Positions 61,026-64,000 of a stretch of DNA of 64,000 nt are shown here, one piece after another. Position 1 is the stretch's first letter, and each line of letters starts with the position of its first letter. Both the position numbers and the translations under genes were made by a program. The stretch comes from Lacinutrix sp. WUR7 (GTDB taxonomy: Bacteria; Bacteroidota; Bacteroidia; Flavobacteriales; Flavobacteriaceae), in assembly GCF_016864015.1 (NCBI RefSeq), contig NZ_CP045067.1:3792001-3856000 (forward strand), read 5' to 3'. The notes below the pieces were generated by a model. The model was not told the DNA's origin, searched no databases, and saw only the letters and a list, made by a program, of their open reading frames with translations.

Positions 61026-63800
61026 ATGATAGATGAATTAAAAGATAATATCCTTTTTAAAAGTATTTTCCATTCTTCCGTAGAAGGGATTTTGGTTATA
61101 AATGATTCTGGTGTTATTATTAAAGCCAATCCTGCTAGCGAGCAAATGTTTGGTTATAACAAACAAGAATTAATTAATAAAACAGTAGAGGATCTTATTC
61201 CAAACCAATTCAAAAAAAATCACAAATCCCATAGAGACAAATATTCAAAAAAACCCAAATCAAGACGAATGGGATTGGATTTAGATTTATGGGGATTGAA
61301 AAAAGATGGTTCACAATTTCCCTTAGAAATAAGTTTAAGCCCTACAGAAATTGAGAATAAACAGCTTGTAATTGCTTTTGTAATAGACATAACAGAACGT
61401 ATGGCTGCAAAACAAGCGTTATTAGCTAGTGAAAGCCGAATGGCAGAAGCGCAACGTCTTGCTCATGTAGGAAATTGGCATTGGAATATACAAACAGACG
61501 AGAGAAGTTGGTCTGACGAATTTTACAGAATCCTTGGTCTTCCTCCTGGAGATAAAAGATTAAATTCAGAATCTGTAAGAAGTTTTATTCATCCAGATGA
61601 TAAAGAAAGTACAATACAAGCGATAAATGAAGCTGTAAAAAATAAAACACCATATAAACACAAACAAAAAATTGTTAGACCAGATGGTACTGTAAGACAC
61701 ATTTTAGCAAAAGGTAAAACTATATATGATGCAGCAGGCAAGCCAGAAGAACTATATGGTAGCATCCAGGATATTACAAGACATAAAGACATTGAATTAA
61801 AACTAAAAAAGAGTAAAGAAAAAACTCAAGCCTTACTACAAGCTTTACCAGATGTAATGATTCTTTATGATAAGCATGGGAATCATCTAGAAGTTCATGC
61901 TCCTGAAAACTATCAACTTGTTGCTCCTTACGATGACCATATAGGTAATAATATTGATAAGATACTTCCAAAAAAGGTTTGCGACAAAATAAGAAAGGGG
62001 TTTGCCGATTGCGAAAAAACGAAAGAAAATCAAATTGTAGAGTACTCACTTACCATTATGGGCAAGTTGACACATTTTGAATCCCGAATAGTAAAAACAG
62101 ACACCAATAATTTTTTATGCATCATACGAGATATTACTGAAAGTGAAAATGCAGAAAAAAAGATTCTAGACAACGAACAAAGACTCCGATTAGCTTTAGA
62201 AGCAGGCGAGTTTGGTTCTTGGGATTGGAATTTACTTTCCGATACAATAGTAAGAGACAAATATCAAAACTCTTTATTTGGAATGGAAGCAGAAGAAAAT
62301 ATAATTAACTATTCCGATTTTTTAAATAAAATACATCCCGAAGATAGAGATAAGGTACAATTAGCAATAACGCAAGCAATAAAAAAAACCAGTAATTATA
62401 ACGTACAATACAGAATAACACATCCTGATTTATCGATACATTGGCTTCAAGAAAAAGGAAAGGTTTTTAAAAACCAAAAAGGCAAACCAGAACGTATAAT
62501 AGGCGTAACTAATAGTATTACAAAGCAAAAGTTAGCAGAAGAAAAATTAAAAGAAAGTGAAGAAAAACTGCGGGAGTACACTTTTGTATTAGAAGAAAAA
62601 GTAGCAGAACGAACCAAAGAATTGACTACGGTTGTTCAAAAATTAGTAGAATCTAATTTAAGCCTTGAAGACCAAATAAATGAAACTAAGGAGGCAGAGA
62701 ACAAAGCTTTAAGTAGTATGTCATTACTTCATGATATTTCTCATAATTTTCCAAAGGGATTTGTTGCTGTTTGTAATTCAGATTTTAATCTTCTATTAGT
62801 TGAAGGAGAAGAAGTAGATGAATTAGGTTTTAAAGGTCTAGCAAGTGCAAAAACCTTAATTAATGATGTCATAGGTGTTCCCGATGATGTAAAGGAGAAG
62901 GTAAAACGAAATGTTCTAAAAACGTTTCAAGGCGAACATTGCTCTTTCGAGGTAGAATATCAAAACAGAACGTATTTAATAAATTCTACACCACTTTACG
63001 ATGCCGAAAACAAAATAAATCAAGTGTTGATGGTACATCACAATATCACACATCAAAAAGAGACCGAACTTGAAATGTTAAATACGCTTAAAAAAGAACG
63101 AGAGTTAAGCGAATTAAAATCGCGGTTTATCTCTATGGCTTCACATGAATTTAGAACGCCTTTAAGTGCTATTCTGTCTTCAGCGATACTCATTGAGAAA
63201 CAAAATGAGCCTGGAAAAGAAGATAAAAGAATAGGTTATGTAACTAAAATTAGATCGAATGTAAAAAACCTCGTCGTGATACTAAATGACTTTCTTTCTT
63301 TAGGCAAACTACAAGAAGGTAAAGTCATTGCGCATCCAGAGTCCTTCAATCTTATTGATTTTTCTAAATCGTTAATTGAAGAAATGGAGGACATCAAAAA
63401 AGAGGACCAGATCATCAATTTACAATGTGAGCATTCTTCTATTAAAGTGTTTTTAGATTCAAAACTTCTAAAACACATCCTTTACAATTTAGTATCGAAT
63501 GCTATAAAGTATTCCGAAGAACAACAAGAAATCAACATTAAAATAGCAATTAAAAACCAGTTGGTGTGCATAGACATAAAAGATAAAGGTATTGGTATTC
63601 CAGCCGAAGATCAAGACCATTTGTTTCAACGTTTTTATCGTGCGAATAATGCTTCCAATATTCAAGGCACTGGTTTAGGATTAAATATAGTAAAACAATA
63701 TACCGAATTAATGGGTGGTACCATTACCTTTAAAAGTGAAATAAATAAAGGATCTACCTTTTCTATAACCTTTCCTTTAAATGAAACAAAAGATGAATAA
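61026..63800 (+). CDS. Multi-PAS hybrid-free sensor histidine kinase
   Basis: A 924-residue soluble kinase without membrane segments. Four or five PAS domains: ~8-130 (SSVEGILVINDSGVIIKANP), ~145-260 (ending GSIQDITRHKD), ~268-375 (ALLQALPDVMILYDKHGNH), ~385-505 (ending GVTNSITKQK), then a coiled coil and a shorter PAS-like part (~570-675). HisKA follows with phosphoacceptor His707 in SMASHEFRTPLSAILSS, and an ATPase with N-box LYNLVSNAIKYSEE and G-boxes DKGIGIPAED and GTGLGLNIVKQY. There is no receiver, so it should pass phosphate to the next gene product, which overlaps its end by 8 bases. PAS domains suggest redox, ligand or oxygen sensing. Confidence 0.93.
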   Translation: MIDELKDNILFKSIFHSSVEGILVINDSGVIIKANPASEQMFGYNKQELINKTVEDLIPNQFKKNHKSHRDKYSKKPKSRRMGLDLDLWGLKKDGSQFPLEISLSPTEIENKQLVIAFVIDITERMAAKQALLASESRMAEAQRLAHVGNWHWNIQTDERSWSDEFYRILGLPPGDKRLNSESVRSFIHPDDKESTIQAINEAVKNKTPYKHKQKIVRPDGTVRHILAKGKTIYDAAGKPEELYGSIQDITRHKDIELKLKKSKEKTQALLQALPDVMILYDKHGNHLEVHAPENYQLVAPYDDHIGNNIDKILPKKVCDKIRKGFADCEKTKENQIVEYSLTIMGKLTHFESRIVKTDTNNFLCIIRDITESENAEKKILDNEQRLRLALEAGEFGSWDWNLLSDTIVRDKYQNSLFGMEAEENIINYSDFLNKIHPEDRDKVQLAITQAIKKTSNYNVQYRITHPDLSIHWLQEKGKVFKNQKGKPERIIGVTNSITKQKLAEEKLKESEEKLREYTFVLEEKVAERTKELTTVVQKLVESNLSLEDQINETKEAENKALSSMSLLHDISHNFPKGFVAVCNSDFNLLLVEGEEVDELGFKGLASAKTLINDVIGVPDDVKEKVKRNVLKTFQGEHCSFEVEYQNRTYLINSTPLYDAENKINQVLMVHHNITHQKETELEMLNTLKKERELSELKSRFISMASHEFRTPLSAILSSAILIEKQNEPGKEDKRIGYVTKIRSNVKNLVVILNDFLSLGKLQEGKVIAHPESFNLIDFSKSLIEEMEDIKKEDQIINLQCEHSSIKVFLDSKLLKHILYNLVSNAIKYSEEQQEINIKIAIKNQLVCIDIKDKGIGIPAEDQDHLFQRFYRANNASNIQGTGLGLNIVKQYTELMGGTITFKSEINKGSTFSITFPLNETKDE

Positions 63801-64000
63801 AATACTATTAATTGAGGACAATCAAGACGTACGAGAAAATACCGCGGATATTCTTGAATTAAATAATTATGCCGTCATTACTGCAGAAAATGGTGAAATA
63901 GGTGTTAAAAAAGCCCTAAAACATCATCCTGATATTATTATATGCGATATAATGATGCCTATTTTAGATGGCTATGGTGTTTTTGAAAGCTTAAGTAAAA
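63793..64000 (+). CDS. Response regulator, N-terminal part (cut by window end)
   Basis: The first 69 residues of a CheY-like receiver: KILLIEDNQDVRENTADILE holds the acidic pair, and DIIICDIMMPILDGYGVFES holds the phospho-Asp. It runs past the end of the window, so the output domain is unknown. ATG 63793 overlaps the kinase stop; an in-frame ATG at 63781 would add four residues. Confidence 0.9.
   Translation, partial: MNKILLIEDNQDVRENTADILELNNYAVITAENGEIGVKKALKHHPDIIICDIMMPILDGYGVFESLSK

Overview
The window is an AT-rich chromosomal segment from a member of the Bacteroidota, almost certainly a marine-type Flavobacteriaceae. Evidence: type IX secretion (Por) C-terminal sorting domains, starts without Shine-Dalgarno sequences but with A-rich leaders, a TAnnTTTG-type -7 promoter box in front of tRNA-Ser, and the flavobacterial gene order tpx-dgkA-ftsK-lolA-LptF/G-ribB. 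No integrase, transposase or CRISPR array was found.

Layout. (1) 35-7262: core genes on the plus strand (thiol peroxidase, diacylglycerol kinase, FtsK, LolA, LptF/G-type permease, RibBA with a degraded GTP cyclohydrolase half). (2) 7368-10481: three secreted or surface proteins on the minus strand, one with a clear type IX sorting tail. (3) 10639-13096: PLP aminotransferase, thioredoxin, nitroreductase; then tRNA-Ser(UGA) followed by a 168-bp tandem duplication. (4) 13801-20904: an SOS mutagenesis cassette. A LexA-like XRE/S24 repressor and a DnaQ/GIY-YIG nuclease fusion diverge from a Y-family polymerase, a second DnaE and an SRAP protein, across a shared palindromic region. (5) 20928-21879: a dispersed inverted/direct repeat family surrounding a small GIY-YIG nuclease gene and a hypothetical gene.

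(6) 21983-44894: a dense defence island. It opens with a prokaryotic viperin fused to an N-terminal nucleotide kinase, in an overlapping operon with a small unknown protein and a 5'(3')-deoxyribonucleotidase. A LytS/LytTR two-component pair diverges from it. Then comes an 18.4-kb, entirely minus-strand array: type I restriction-modification (hsdR, an inserted PD-(D/E)XK nuclease gene, hsdM, hsdS), RADAR (rdrA split by an in-frame TAA, then rdrB), McrBC, and a module of small protein, PD-(D/E)XK nuclease, unknown protein and WYL regulator preceded by a candidate palindromic operator.

(7) 45155-64000: a stress/low-oxygen type region: Hsp20, a Ca2+-type P-ATPase, a PCMT/erythromycin-esterase fusion, a phosphoribosyltransferase with an alpha/beta hydrolase and a frameshifted YceI-like lipoprotein, a PepSY-like protein, an eRF1-like small protein, a TolC/HlyD/two-ABC-2-permease efflux operon, and a patatin/MscS/PAS-kinase/response-regulator operon that runs off the end. 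Five copies of a TGAY-N4-RTCA dyad (CRP/FNR type) lie between genes here, four of them 55-67 bases before start codons, which suggests one shared regulator. The gene content recalls the mycobacterial DosR dormancy set.
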